Made by a program: the position numbers and the translations under genes | In this document: in pieces, positions 36,342 through 45,491 of the stretch | Position numbering within the stretch: the first letter of the stretch is position 1 | Layout: every line of letters begins with the position of its first letter | Notes under the pieces: generated by a model | Seen by the model: the letters and a program-made list of their open reading frames with translations, nothing else | Database searches by the model: none | Told to the model about the DNA's origin: nothing | NCBI GenBank assembly: GCA_963822215.1 | Contig: CAWGGX010000007.1 | Location: forward strand, 62,001-126,000 | Direction: 5' to 3' | Source of the DNA: Roseiarcus sp963822215 | Lineage (GTDB): Bacteria; Pseudomonadota; Alphaproteobacteria; Rhizobiales; Beijerinckiaceae | DNA: 64,000 nt

Positions 36342-37698
36342 CTAGTCTTCTATATCCGGCTTGGTTTTCAGAAACCCCTCCAGCCAGTGGATGTCATACT
36401 GGCCGTTCTGAACCTCGGCGTTGCGGACCAGCGTGCGAAACAGCGGCAGAGTCGTATTGATGCCATCGACGATAAACTCGTCGAGCGCCCGCCTCAGCCG
36501 CATGAGCGCTTCGGTGCGCGTGCGCCCGTGGACGATGAGCTTGGCGACCAGGGAATCGTAGTAAGGCGGAATCACGTAGCCCTGGTAGGCCGAAGAATTC
36601 GACTCGTACGCCGAGGCCGCCCGGAGGATGGAAATACGTGATCCGGCCAGGCGAGGGGATGAAGGTCCGGGCATGCTCGGCGTTGACGCGACATTCGATC
36701 GCCGCGCCCAGCACGCGCACCTCGTCCTGGGCGATCGACAGCGGCGAGCCGGCCGCAATCTTGATCTGCTCATTGACGATATCGATGCCGGTGATCATTT
36801 CGGTGACCGGGTGCTCGACCTGGATGCGCGTGTTCATCTCGATGAAGTTGAAACGCCCGCCCTCGTACAGGAACTCGACCGTTCCCGCGCCTACATAGCC
36901 GAGCTCCGCCATGGCGCGGGCGACAATGGCGCCGATCTCCTCGCGCTGACCCGCATTGAGCGCGGGGGACGGTCCTTCCTCCCAGACCTTTTGGTGACGC
37001 CGCTGCAGCGAGCAGTCGCGCTCGCCGAGATGAATGGCCCCGCCCTTTCCGTCGCCGAGCACCTGGACCTCGATGTGGCGCGGCCTGCCGAGATACTTCT
37101 CCAGATAGACAGCGTCGTCGCCGAAGGCCGACTTGGCTTCGAGCCGCGCATTGCCTAGCGCGCCCACGAGCTCGTCCGGATCGCTCGCGACCTTCATGCC
37201 GCGGCCGCCGCCGCCCGCCGACGCCTTGACAATGACCGGATAGCCGATGTCAGCGGCGATCCGAAGCGCGTCCGCCTCGTTGTCGATCGCTCCGTCGGAG
37301 CCGTGAACGCAGGGGATGCCGAGCCGAGCCGCCGTGCGCTTGGCCTCGATCTTGTCGCCCATGAGGCGGATATGCTCGGCTTTCGGCCCGATGAATGCGA
37401 TTTCGTGCTCTTCCAGGATCTCGGCAAAGCGGGCGTTCTCAGAAAGAAACCCGTAGCCGGGATGAACGGCGTCCGCGCCGGTGATCTCGCAGGCGGCGAC
37501 GATCGCGGGAATGTTGAGATAGCTGTCCTTCGGGGCGGGCGGCCCGATGCAGACGCTCTCGTCGGCGAGCTTGACGTGCATGGCCTCCTTGTCGGCGGTC
37601 GAATAGACGGCGACGGTGGCGATGCCGAGTTCCTTGGCCGCGCGCATGACGCGCACAGCGATCTCCCCCCGGTTGGCGATCAGAATTTTGTCGAACAT
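36342..37698 (-). pseudogene. accC: acetyl-CoA carboxylase biotin carboxylase, apparent 1-base frameshift
   Basis: The frame from ATG 37698 (MFDKILIANRGEIAVRVMRA) carries all carboxylase motifs: VHPGYGFLSEN, GPKAEHIRLMGDK, VIVKASAGGGGRGMKV, ERDCSLQRRHQKV and NFIEMNTRIQVEHPVTEM. It leaves the family after PGGLGVRVE near 36598. The missing end is in the adjacent frame: SSAYQGYVIPPYYDSLVAKL then VDGINTTLPLF and QYDIHWLEGF, stopping at 36342. One extra base in GAATTC at 36596-36601 restores the expected VDSSAYQGY. Because AccC is essential, either a sequence error or a second gene copy is likely. Without correction the last ~85 residues are lost. Confidence 0.85.
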
Positions 37699-37713
37699 CG
37701 AGCGCGGTCCCAG

Positions 37714-38205
37714 TCACTCGATGACGATGAGCGGCTGGTCGTATTCGACCGGCGCGCCGTCGGCGATGAGGATGCTCACCACCTTGCCGCCGCGCGGCGC
37801 CACAATGTCGTTGAACGTCTTCATGGCCTCGACGAGCAGCAGCTTGTCGCCCGCCTTCACGGTCGAGCCGACTTCGACAAACGGCTTGGCCTCCGGGCTC
37901 GGACGAAGATAGGCGGTGCCGACCATCGGCGATCTGACCGCGTCGGTGAGTTCGGCCGCCTGCGCCGCCGCGGGCTCGGCCACGGCAGGAGCGGCTGCGA
38001 CCGGCGGCGCCGGCGCATGAGCCGGCGCCGCGGGCGCGACCGCCGGAGCGCGTTCGCGAGCCAGCCGGACGCGAAACTCGCCGAGGTCGACCTCGACTTC
38101 GCTCAGATCGTATTTCGAGACGATTTTGGCGAGCTGATCGATTGCTGCGACATCGACGAGGCTTTGCTCAAACTCGTCAGATCGCATGCCGGACGGCTTC
38201 TTCAT
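37714..38205 (-). CDS. accB: acetyl-CoA carboxylase biotin carboxyl carrier protein
   Basis: 163 residues. The biotinylated lysine is in LLVEAMKTFNDIVAP (EAMK). The order is N-terminal helical region (FEQSLVDVAAIDQLAKIVSK), an Ala/Pro-rich linker (about residues 50-85), then the biotinyl domain from VRSPMVGTAYLRPSPEAKPF. It carries carboxybiotin between biotin carboxylase and the carboxyltransferase AccAD at the start of fatty-acid synthesis. accC lies 15 nt downstream, the usual accBC operon. Confidence 0.95.
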   Translation of the reverse strand: MKKPSGMRSDEFEQSLVDVAAIDQLAKIVSKYDLSEVEVDLGEFRVRLARERAPAVAPAAPAHAPAPPVAAAPAVAEPAAAQAAELTDAVRSPMVGTAYLRPSPEAKPFVEVGSTVKAGDKLLLVEAMKTFNDIVAPRGGKVVSILIADGAPVEYDQPLIVIE

Positions 38206-38301
38206 GCTCGTGTGGCTCTTTTCGGGGAAGTTGACATCGACGAGGATTCTCAGACCCTATATCCTGCCGCTTCCGGCAAATAAAGGGTGTGGACCCTGCA
38301 G

Positions 38302-40389
38302 TCAGGCCCGCCGCGCCCAGACGGTGGCGTCGTGGAATGCGACGCCGCCGAAAGGTGCAACGCTGTCGTCGCCGACAAGCGCATTGATCCCCCAGCCGTC
38401 GAGAAAGGCCGAGGGCGGCCAGATCCCCTCGCTAACGAGCACCCCACGTGTCGCCCCCGAAAACAGACGCGCGTGGAGGCGGGTGCGGCCGCGGTCATTG
38501 CCGATCTCGACAATGTCTCCGTTTCCGATCTCCAAGCCGGCTGCGTCGTCCGGGTTGATCAGCAACTCGGGCCGGCGCTCGCGCAAGAGCGAGGTCGCAG
38601 TTTGCGTGAAGGTTGAATTGAGAAAATTGTGGGAGGGCGAAGTCGCCAGCTTGAACGGGCGCCGCTCGTCCACAGCTTCAATGACCGGCCAGTGGTCCGG
38701 CAGAGCCGGCATGTCACGCCAGGCGCCCTTGAGACCGTCGTTCGCCAGCGGCGTGTGCGTCCAGTCTGGCTTGAAGCGGAACTTTCCGTCCGGGAAGCCG
38801 AAGCCGTCGAGGAAGTGCAACTCCCGGAACGGCGGCTGGAGATCGAGCCAGCGCCGGGCTTCCAGGGTCGCGAGGTCGCCGTAACCGGACTCCTGCAGGG
38901 TCCAGTCGATGATCTCGCGCGGCGTCATCGCGAAGCCGGGATGCTCGGCCCCGAGGCGTTCGGCGAGCGCAGCGATCACCTCGTGATTGGAGCGGCAACC
39001 CGGCGGCGGGTCGATCGCCTTCGGCGCGAACTGCAAATGCTGGTGACCACCGGCGGTGTAGAGGTCGTCGTGCTCGAGGAACATCGTCGCCGGCAGCACG
39101 ACGTCGGCGTAACGCGCGGTGTCGGTCAGGAATTGCTCGTGGACGCAAACGAACAAGTCTTCGCGGGCGAATCCGCGCCGGACCTTCTCTTGATGGGGCG
39201 CAACCGCAAGCGGGTTGGTGTTCTGGATGAGCATCGCCTTGACCGGCGGACCGTTCTTCAACGCGTCCGCGTCACCGGTCAGGACGGCGCCGACACGCGA
39301 CTGGTCGAGGCGGCGCACGCGCGAGTCGCGCACGTCCAGTCCTTCGATCATCGTCTTGCGCAGGTTGAAAATGCCGCTGTTACTGTGGAACGCGCCGCCG
39401 CCCTCGTACGCCCAGGCGCCGGTCACCGCCGGGATTGAGAGCGCCGCGTGCATGTTGACCGCGCCGTTGCGCTGGCGCGAGAAGCCGTAGCCGAGGCGGA
39501 AGAAGGTTCGCTTTGTCGAGCCGACGAGCGCGGCGACGGCTTCGATCTCTGCGACTTCGAGGCCGGTGATCGCCGCCGCCCAGGCCGGGTCGCGGCTCAG
39601 CACATGCGCTTCAAGTTCAGCCGGCGCGTCGGTGTAGCGCGCGAGATAATTGCGGTCGGCGAGATCGTCGCGAAACAGGACGTGCATGACGGCGCAGGCC
39701 AGCGCGCCGTCCGTACCGGGTCGCAGGCGCAAAGCGAGATCGGCCTGCCGCATCGTCTCGGTCTCGTAGATGTCGATCGCGACGATCTTCGCGCCGCGCT
39801 CCTTCCGGGCGCGGACGGCGTGGGTCATCACGTTGACCTGGGTGGCGACCGCGTTGGTGCCCCAGATGACGATACAGTCCGATTTCTCCATTTCGCGCGG
39901 GTCGGCGCCGATCAGCCGCCCGGTTCCTGCGACATAGCCCGGCCACGCGATCCCGACACAGATTGTGCCGTAGAAGCGGGAATAGCGCTTGGCGTGCGTC
40001 AGGCGCTCGATCCCATCGCGCATCACGAGGCCCATCGTGCCAGCATAGAAATAGGGCCAGACGCTTTCGGACCCGAACCGCCGCTCGGCCTCAAGAAAGG
40101 CTTCTGCGACGCGGTCGAGCGCTTCGTCCCATCCGATCGGCGCGAATTGTCCAGAGCCCTTGGGCCCGACCCGCACGAGCGGTTCAGTCAACCGGTCCGG
40201 ATGGTGGATCCGCTCGCTGTAGCGGGCGACTTTCGCGCACACGACTCCCGCGGTGTAGGTCTGATCCGGCGCGCCGCGGATGCGTCCGATCCGCGATCGG
40301 CCGATGACCTCGACGTCCAGCGCGCAAACCGAAGGGCAGTCGTGCGGGCAGACGGACGGCTTGCGGACGATCTCGGCCGGGACGTTCAT
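38302..40389 (-). CDS. molybdopterin oxidoreductase
   Basis: 695 residues from ATG 40389, with GGGAG about 8 nt upstream. The N-terminus binds a 4Fe-4S cluster: VCPHDCPSVCAL and, later, GVVCAK. The molybdopterin core includes GWDEALDRVAEAFLEAE, YGTICVGIAWPGYVAGTGRL, VIWGTNAVATQVNVM, AYEGGGAFHSNSGIFN and LIQNTNPLAVAP. The C-terminal MopB domain is LLINPDDAAGLEIGNGDIVE then FLDGWGINALVGDD. No Tat signal is visible, so it is probably cytoplasmic. The substrate is not readable from sequence; the sub-branch with CPHDCPSVC includes FdhF/BisC-like enzymes. It stands alone, without electron-transfer partners beside it. Confidence 0.85.
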   Translation of the reverse strand: MNVPAEIVRKPSVCPHDCPSVCALDVEVIGRSRIGRIRGAPDQTYTAGVVCAKVARYSERIHHPDRLTEPLVRVGPKGSGQFAPIGWDEALDRVAEAFLEAERRFGSESVWPYFYAGTMGLVMRDGIERLTHAKRYSRFYGTICVGIAWPGYVAGTGRLIGADPREMEKSDCIVIWGTNAVATQVNVMTHAVRARKERGAKIVAIDIYETETMRQADLALRLRPGTDGALACAVMHVLFRDDLADRNYLARYTDAPAELEAHVLSRDPAWAAAITGLEVAEIEAVAALVGSTKRTFFRLGYGFSRQRNGAVNMHAALSIPAVTGAWAYEGGGAFHSNSGIFNLRKTMIEGLDVRDSRVRRLDQSRVGAVLTGDADALKNGPPVKAMLIQNTNPLAVAPHQEKVRRGFAREDLFVCVHEQFLTDTARYADVVLPATMFLEHDDLYTAGGHQHLQFAPKAIDPPPGCRSNHEVIAALAERLGAEHPGFAMTPREIIDWTLQESGYGDLATLEARRWLDLQPPFRELHFLDGFGFPDGKFRFKPDWTHTPLANDGLKGAWRDMPALPDHWPVIEAVDERRPFKLATSPSHNFLNSTFTQTATSLLRERRPELLINPDDAAGLEIGNGDIVEIGNDRGRTRLHARLFSGATRGVLVSEGIWPPSAFLDGWGINALVGDDSVAPFGGVAFHDATVWARRA

Positions 40390-40607
40390 GCGGATCTCCC
40401 GATGCGCCCGGCCGCCAGCGGCCTTAGCCGATTCAGGATACCGCAACCTGCCCGAGACTTAGGTTCACTCGCGATGAGTTCGATTCGGCGAAGAATGCGC
40501 AGTCTCCTCATGGGGGCGGCTCAGACGCTCGGGGTCCCGGTTTCCGCCGACGCCGGCCGGCCACGCGCAGGGAAACTCATTATGACCCGGAAGAGAATCT
40601 GGAGCTA

Positions 40608-41350
40608 GTCCATCGATTCCTCGAAACTTCGCGCCGGCAACCCCTGGCCCCTCGCGTCCGAAATGTTGGGGTTCCATCGGCGAGATATGATTCGAGTTGT
40701 GGAAGCGCTCCACCAGGGTGGATGACTTGCGGTTCGCGCGCATCCTGAATGGACGCAACTCCCGCGGGTGAAGGCTCCGAAGGCCGCCGCCCTCATCCGT
40801 CCTCATCCGCGACCGTCCGCCTTCCAAAAAGCCGAGGCGGCTGCGGGCTCGGGAAGCCGATTCGGCTCAAAACCGTCTCGCTCTCGGGCCCGCCGCCGCC
40901 GATCCGAATTCCCTGCTAGCAGGGAATTTTTTTCGCCGCGGTCGACGCTCCGTTCCAGAAAGCGTTGCAATATCATGACGTTGCTGGCTTTGCAACCCGC
41001 CGCTTGCAGGTCGAATCGGGCGCGGAACAGGGAATTTCCGACGCTCGGAACAGGGAATTATCAGGCGCTTTCGCAGCGGAACAGGGAAAGAACAGGCGGG
41101 CCAAAACGGGGTGCGGCGCCGGGCGCGGCCAGGTTGTACGCCGCGGCCGGGATTCCCTTCCCCAACCGGGGAGGCTCGCCCTTGTGAGGGGCCGATGAGA
41201 GCGCGCTGCGCCGCTCGTGCGAAAACCTCCTGCCACCGTACGTTGATACCTTGAAGCTTCATGCTGGCGGCCCTGACCCCTCGCGTCCGAAACGTTGCAA
41301 CTCAATCGGCAGGATATGATTCGAATTTTGGAAACGCTTCACTAGTGGAC
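40608..41350 (+). repeat. ~740-bp dispersed noncoding element, copy A
   Basis: Order of blocks: CCCCTCGCGTCCGAAATGTT-type block (r1), GGATCCTGAATGG-like stretch, 22-bp palindrome with T tract, three GGAACAGGGAA boxes (41024, 41047, 41078), a CCTTCCCCAACCGGGGAGG hairpin and a second r block (41255-41345). The same order on the opposite strand makes copy B at 62040-62783. No coding potential is shared, so it is an RNA- or DNA-level element. Confidence 0.82.
40907..40928 (+). terminator. perfect 22-bp palindrome with T tract
   Basis: AATTCCCTGCTAGCAGGGAATT is a perfect palindrome followed by T5, shaped like an intrinsic terminator. The same palindrome (18 bp core) with a T7 tract occurs in copy B at 62476-62493, so it is a conserved part of the repeat. 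Confidence 0.6.
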
Positions 41351-41559
41351 GCCCGCGTCCAAAACGATCCGAGCTCGAACCCCAGCGATTGTGGCGCGCC
41401 ATATTTACGGATCGAACACGCCAGGGTCTGCTTCTGAACTCGCGCTCAACGGGAATCTAGCCGATTTGCCGCTCAGGCGGCTGGCGGCCTGTCCCACTCT
41501 GGCCATCCGAATCAACTCTTTGCGGCCCGCGCCTGGGAAGGCTATAGGCGTCAGCCCGA

Positions 41560-41785
41560 TGCGCGGAAGGCCGGGCAGTCCCTTCGGCCCGCTCGGCGGG
41601 GAGAAGGTGGCGCCATAGGGCGTCGAATGACGCCCGTCTTCGACGGGCTATGGCGCCGGATGAGGGGTCGCGCCAACGCTTCGTCGTTCGCGATGCCCCT
41701 CACCCATAGGGCGTCGAAAGACGCCCGTCCGAGGACGGGCTACGCCTCTCCCCGCGACCGCGGGGCGAGGGGGAATTGGCGAAAG
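41560..41785. repeat. extragenic palindrome cluster
   Basis: ATAGGGCGTCGAATGACGCC and CATAGGGCGTCGAAAGACGCC units are each followed by GACGGGCTA-type hairpins and CTCTCCCCGCGACCGCGGGGCGAG, immediately before the MBOAT gene. It could serve transcription termination for upstream reading or mRNA protection. Confidence 0.7.
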
Positions 41786-41795
41786 CGAATCGGGT

Positions 41796-43199
41796 ATGGT
41801 GTTTTCCTCGGTCACGTTCCTGTTCTACTTCCTGCCGATCTTCCTCGCCTGCTACGCGCTGACCCCCACCGTGGTCGGCAAGAACGTCGTCACCCTGATC
41901 TTCTCGCTCGTCTTCTACGCCTGGGGCGAGCCGCGCTTCCTGCTGATCCTCCTGTTCTCGATCGTTTTCAATTACGTCGCAGCAATCCTGATCGATCGCA
42001 ACGATGGCGCGGGCCGCAACTGGGCGCTGGCGTTCGCCGTCGCCGTCAATCTGCTCACGCTCGGCGTCTTCAAATACGCCAATTTCGTCACCGCCAACTT
42101 CGCCGAAGCGATGAAGCCGCTGGGGTTCGAGTTCGGCCGGACCAACATCGAGCTGCCGCTCGGCATCTCGTTCTTCACCTTCCACTGCCTGAGCTACATC
42201 ATCGACGTCTATCGCCGCCGCTTTCGCGCCAACCGCGATGCGGTCGACGTCGCGCTCTACATCTCGCTCTTCCCCCAGCTCGTCGCCGGCCCGATCGTCC
42301 GCTACAAGACGGTCGCCCGCCAGCTCGACAAGCGCCGGCAGACCCTCGGGCGCGCTTCGGTCGGCGCGCGCATCTTCATCATCGGACTTGCGCAGAAGGT
42401 GCTGGTCGCCGATGTGGTGGCGCCGCTCGCCCAGGTCGCCTTCGACCACGTCCCCCACCGGACAATGCCCGAGGCGTGGATCGGGCTCATCGCCTACGCG
42501 ATCCAGATCTATTTCGATTTTGCCGGCTATTCCAACATGGCGATCGGGCTCGGGATCGTGCTCGGCTTCACCTTCCCTCGCAATTTCAACCTGCCTTACA
42601 CTTCGCTGTCGATCACCGAGTTCTGGCGCCGCTGGCACATGTCGCTGTCGTCCTGGCTGCGCGACTATCTCTACATTCCGCTCGGCGGCAACCGCGGCTC
42701 GGACCTTCAGACCTACCGCAACCTCGTCACTGTGTTCGTGCTCTGCGGCGTCTGGCACGGGGCCAACTGGACCTTCGTGCTGTGGGGCGTCTGGCAAGGC
42801 GCCTTCCTCGTCGTCGAACGCCTGGGGCTGAAATCCTGGCTCGCCCGGCTGCCGATCGCGCTCCGCTGGCTCTACGCGCTCATCGCCGTGCTCGGCGGCT
42901 GGGTGCTGTTCCGTTCGGCCAACCTGCCGACGGCGGGCGACTATTTCATGAGCCTCGTCGGACTGAACGGAGCGGGCGACGTCAGCTTCGACATGCATGA
43001 CGCGCTGAGCGACCGGGCGGTCACGATGCTGGTCATCGGCTGCCTCCTCGCCGTCCTGCCGCGGTTCCGGCTGCGCCTTTCCGCGCCGGCGCTGGTCAAG
43101 GCGGCCGCCGACGCCGGCTGGACCTTCGCCCTGTTGATCTTTTCGATGATCACGGTCGCGGCAGGGGCCTACAGCCCGTTCCTCTACTTCAAGTTCTGA
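41796..43199 (+). CDS. MBOAT-family O-acyltransferase (AlgI-like)
   Basis: 467 residues, about ten membrane segments. AlgI-type proteins pass acetyl groups across the inner membrane for O-acetylation of an exopolysaccharide. Motifs: MVFSSVTFLFYFLPIFLACY, GISFFTFHCLSYIIDVYRRR, FPQLVAGPIVRY, YFDFAGYSNMAIGLG, LSSWLRDYLYIPLGGNR, and CGVWHGANWTFVLWG with the family's active-site His. It is followed after 2 nt by three SGNH-domain genes, the arrangement of an alginate-acetylation-like module. No alginate polymerase or lyase is present, so the polymer is unknown. Confidence 0.92.
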   Translation: MVFSSVTFLFYFLPIFLACYALTPTVVGKNVVTLIFSLVFYAWGEPRFLLILLFSIVFNYVAAILIDRNDGAGRNWALAFAVAVNLLTLGVFKYANFVTANFAEAMKPLGFEFGRTNIELPLGISFFTFHCLSYIIDVYRRRFRANRDAVDVALYISLFPQLVAGPIVRYKTVARQLDKRRQTLGRASVGARIFIIGLAQKVLVADVVAPLAQVAFDHVPHRTMPEAWIGLIAYAIQIYFDFAGYSNMAIGLGIVLGFTFPRNFNLPYTSLSITEFWRRWHMSLSSWLRDYLYIPLGGNRGSDLQTYRNLVTVFVLCGVWHGANWTFVLWGVWQGAFLVVERLGLKSWLARLPIALRWLYALIAVLGGWVLFRSANLPTAGDYFMSLVGLNGAGDVSFDMHDALSDRAVTMLVIGCLLAVLPRFRLRLSAPALVKAAADAGWTFALLIFSMITVAAGAYSPFLYFKF

Positions 43200-43201
43200 C
43201 G

Positions 43202-44323
43202 ATGCTGATCGGCCATCGGCGATATTTCGCGGCGCTGGCGTTCCTCGTGCTCGCGGCGCCGCTCGCGATCGGCGTCGTCCGGCCCGATAGCGCCGCCTCG
43301 GTGCTCAAGGAGGGCCGTCGGCCGGCGCCCGCGCCGGGTGTGCCGGCCTCGCTGTCCGAACTCACCGACTGGCCGGGCGCGGCCGACGCCTATCTCAAGG
43401 ACCGGTTCGGGCTGCGGCAGGCGCTACTGCACGCCTATCGCGAGTTCACGAGGCCCATGTTCGGCTTCGGCGGCGGGACCTCGGTGCTGATCGGCCGCGA
43501 CGGCCGGATGTTCTATCTCGGCGACCAGATGGTGCGGCAGAGCGCGGGCCTCGTGATGCGCGACGAGCGTGTCGCCGAGTCGGTCGATCTCGTCGCTGAG
43601 ATCGCCGCGGCGCTTGAGCGCAAAGGCGTCCGCTTCCTCGTCGCCGCGCCGCCGAACGCCTCGACCATCTATCAGGACGACTTGCCCGCCTGGGCGCAGA
43701 AGGGCGGTCGCGGCACCGAGTACGACCTGTTTCTGCGCGGGGTCCGCGCGCATGGGATCCGCACGGTCGACCTCAGGCCCCCGATCCTGGCGGCGCGCGC
43801 CGAAGGCGAGGTTTTCTACCGGCACGACACGCACTGGACCTTCCGCGGCGCGATCGCCGCCTTCAACGCCTTGGCGGAAGCCGACGGACATTCGGACTGG
43901 CGGATCGACGCCGGGACCGCGCTCGGTCCGCCGGTTGCCCACGCGGGCGGCGACCTCGTCCGCATGCTCGGCGGCCAGGATTCGGCCACGGAAACCGTCC
44001 GCATGCTGGGACTGCCACCGGTCGGGAAGGCCACGACCCTCACCGACGGGCTGGCGCCGGACATCGAGATCGCGACCGGCCGCCCCGGACCGACCGTGCT
44101 GATCATTGGAGACTCTTTCACCGAGAACTTCTTTCCGCCTCTGCTGGCGGAACACGCCGGCCGGGCGATCTGGATGCATGTCCATGAGTGCGCGTTCGAC
44201 TGGAACGCCGTCGAACGCTATCGGCCCGACGAGGTGTGGTGGATGCCGACCGAGCGGGCGCTCGTCTGCGACCCCGGCGCGCGGCCGCTGAACTTCCCGT
44301 CCGAAGCCGCGGCGGTGAAGTAG
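43202..44323 (+). CDS. AlgJ/AlgX-like acetyltransferase-domain protein 1
   Basis: 373 residues. An N-terminal membrane anchor (YFAALAFLVLAAPLAIGVV) is followed by a periplasmic domain. Motifs: GRDGRMFYLGD, AAPPNASTIYQDDLPAWA, the Asp/His pair FYRHDTHWTFRGA and VLIIGDSFTENF, the SGNH Ser block. This triad matches AlgX/AlgJ, which place acetyl groups on the polymer. The C-terminus YRPDEVWWMPTERAL repeats in the two downstream paralogues. The frame is intact with all three catalytic residues. Confidence 0.88.
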   Translation: MLIGHRRYFAALAFLVLAAPLAIGVVRPDSAASVLKEGRRPAPAPGVPASLSELTDWPGAADAYLKDRFGLRQALLHAYREFTRPMFGFGGGTSVLIGRDGRMFYLGDQMVRQSAGLVMRDERVAESVDLVAEIAAALERKGVRFLVAAPPNASTIYQDDLPAWAQKGGRGTEYDLFLRGVRAHGIRTVDLRPPILAARAEGEVFYRHDTHWTFRGAIAAFNALAEADGHSDWRIDAGTALGPPVAHAGGDLVRMLGGQDSATETVRMLGLPPVGKATTLTDGLAPDIEIATGRPGPTVLIIGDSFTENFFPPLLAEHAGRAIWMHVHECAFDWNAVERYRPDEVWWMPTERALVCDPGARPLNFPSEAAAVK

Positions 44324-44324
44324 C

Positions 44325-45491
44325 ATGAACGCCGAAGCCGCCGTCGGTGCACAAGATGAGCCGGAGCGGGCTGTGTCCCCTCCGGCGCTAATGGCGCGCC
44401 GCCGGCGCTGGTTCGCCGGGCTCGCCTTCCTGCTGCTTGCCGCCCCGCTCGCCGTCGGGCTCTTCGCGCCCGACAGCCCGGCGACGGTCGAGGCCGAGGG
44501 ACGGCGGCTCGCGCCCGCGCCTCCGATCCCGAAAGGCTGGGTCGAGTGGCTGGCGCTTCCCGCCGCGATCGACGCTTTCCTCAAGGACCATTTCGGCCTG
44601 CGCCACGCGATGATCCAGGCGCATCACGACCTGACCAAGCCGATGCTCGGCTTCGGCGGCACAGAGGTGATCGCCGGGCGCGACGGCCGAATGTTCTATC
44701 TCGGCGACGACCTCGTTCGGCAGAGCGCCGGGCTCGTGGTGCGCGACGGACGGGTCGCCGAGACGGTCGACATGCTGGTGAGGATGCGCGACGAATTGCG
44801 GACGCGGGGGATCAGCTTCCTCGTCGCGTCGCCGCCGAACTCCGCCACCATCTACAACGACGAGCTGCCGGTCTGGGCGCAGAACAAGGGCCGGCGCACC
44901 GAATACGATCTCTTTCTCGCCGAACTCGCGAAGCGCGGGATCAGGACCGTCGATCTCAGGCCGCCGCTCGCCGCCCTCCGCGCGGTCGAGAAGGCCTACT
45001 TCATGTACGACTCGCACTGGACGGCGCCGGGCGCGATCGCGGCGTTCAACACGATCGTCGCGGCCGACGGGCACGCGGGCTGGTCTATCGAGCCGGCGAC
45101 CGCGCTCGGGCCGGTCATCCCGCGCACAGCGCTCGACGTCGCGCGCGTGGCCGGCGTTGAAAAGGGCCTGAGCGAGCCGAACCGGGAACTGAGCCTCTCA
45201 GACGGCCGGCGCGAGGCCGAGCTGTCGCCGCGGCCCATGCCCGACCACGTCCAGGTCTCGGGCAGGCCGGGGCCGACCGTCATGGTGATCGGCGATTCCT
45301 TCACCACCGACCTCTTCCCCATCCTGCTCGTCCAGCATGTGGGGCGGGCGATCTGGATCAACCACCAGCGGTGCGGCTTCGACTGGAAATGGATCGACGT
45401 CTATCATCCGGATGAGGTCTGGTGGATGCCGACCGAGCGATTTCTGAATTGCAAGCTCGGCGTCTGGCCGGTCGGGCTCGAGCGGCGATGA
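44325..45491 (+). CDS. AlgJ/AlgX-like acetyltransferase-domain protein 2
   Basis: 388 residues from ATG 44325, 2 nt after the previous stop. It has a short cytoplasmic lead, an anchor (WFAGLAFLLLAAPLAVGLF), then the same fold: GRDGRMFYLGDDLVRQSAGL, ASPPNSATIYNDELPVWA, MYDSHWTAPGA and MVIGDSFTTDLFP. All triad positions (Asp, His, Ser) are present. Ends VYHPDEVWWMPTERFLNC. A tandem duplicate of the gene before it, probably with a related or sequential role in acetylation. Confidence 0.88.
   Translation: MNAEAAVGAQDEPERAVSPPALMARRRRWFAGLAFLLLAAPLAVGLFAPDSPATVEAEGRRLAPAPPIPKGWVEWLALPAAIDAFLKDHFGLRHAMIQAHHDLTKPMLGFGGTEVIAGRDGRMFYLGDDLVRQSAGLVVRDGRVAETVDMLVRMRDELRTRGISFLVASPPNSATIYNDELPVWAQNKGRRTEYDLFLAELAKRGIRTVDLRPPLAALRAVEKAYFMYDSHWTAPGAIAAFNTIVAADGHAGWSIEPATALGPVIPRTALDVARVAGVEKGLSEPNRELSLSDGRREAELSPRPMPDHVQVSGRPGPTVMVIGDSFTTDLFPILLVQHVGRAIWINHQRCGFDWKWIDVYHPDEVWWMPTERFLNCKLGVWPVGLERR

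Larger units (their letters stand above)
40450..41795. other. long noncoding region holding repeats
   Basis: About 1.35 kb without a credible gene. It holds the ~740-bp duplicated element (40608-41350) and a palindrome array (41560-41785). The first 150 nt after the molybdopterin gene's start probably include its promoter. Confidence 0.6.

Noticed and set aside
40768..41305. several frames in the GGAACAGGGAA repeat region
   Set aside because: The two copies do not preserve a common frame; the repeat is noncoding.
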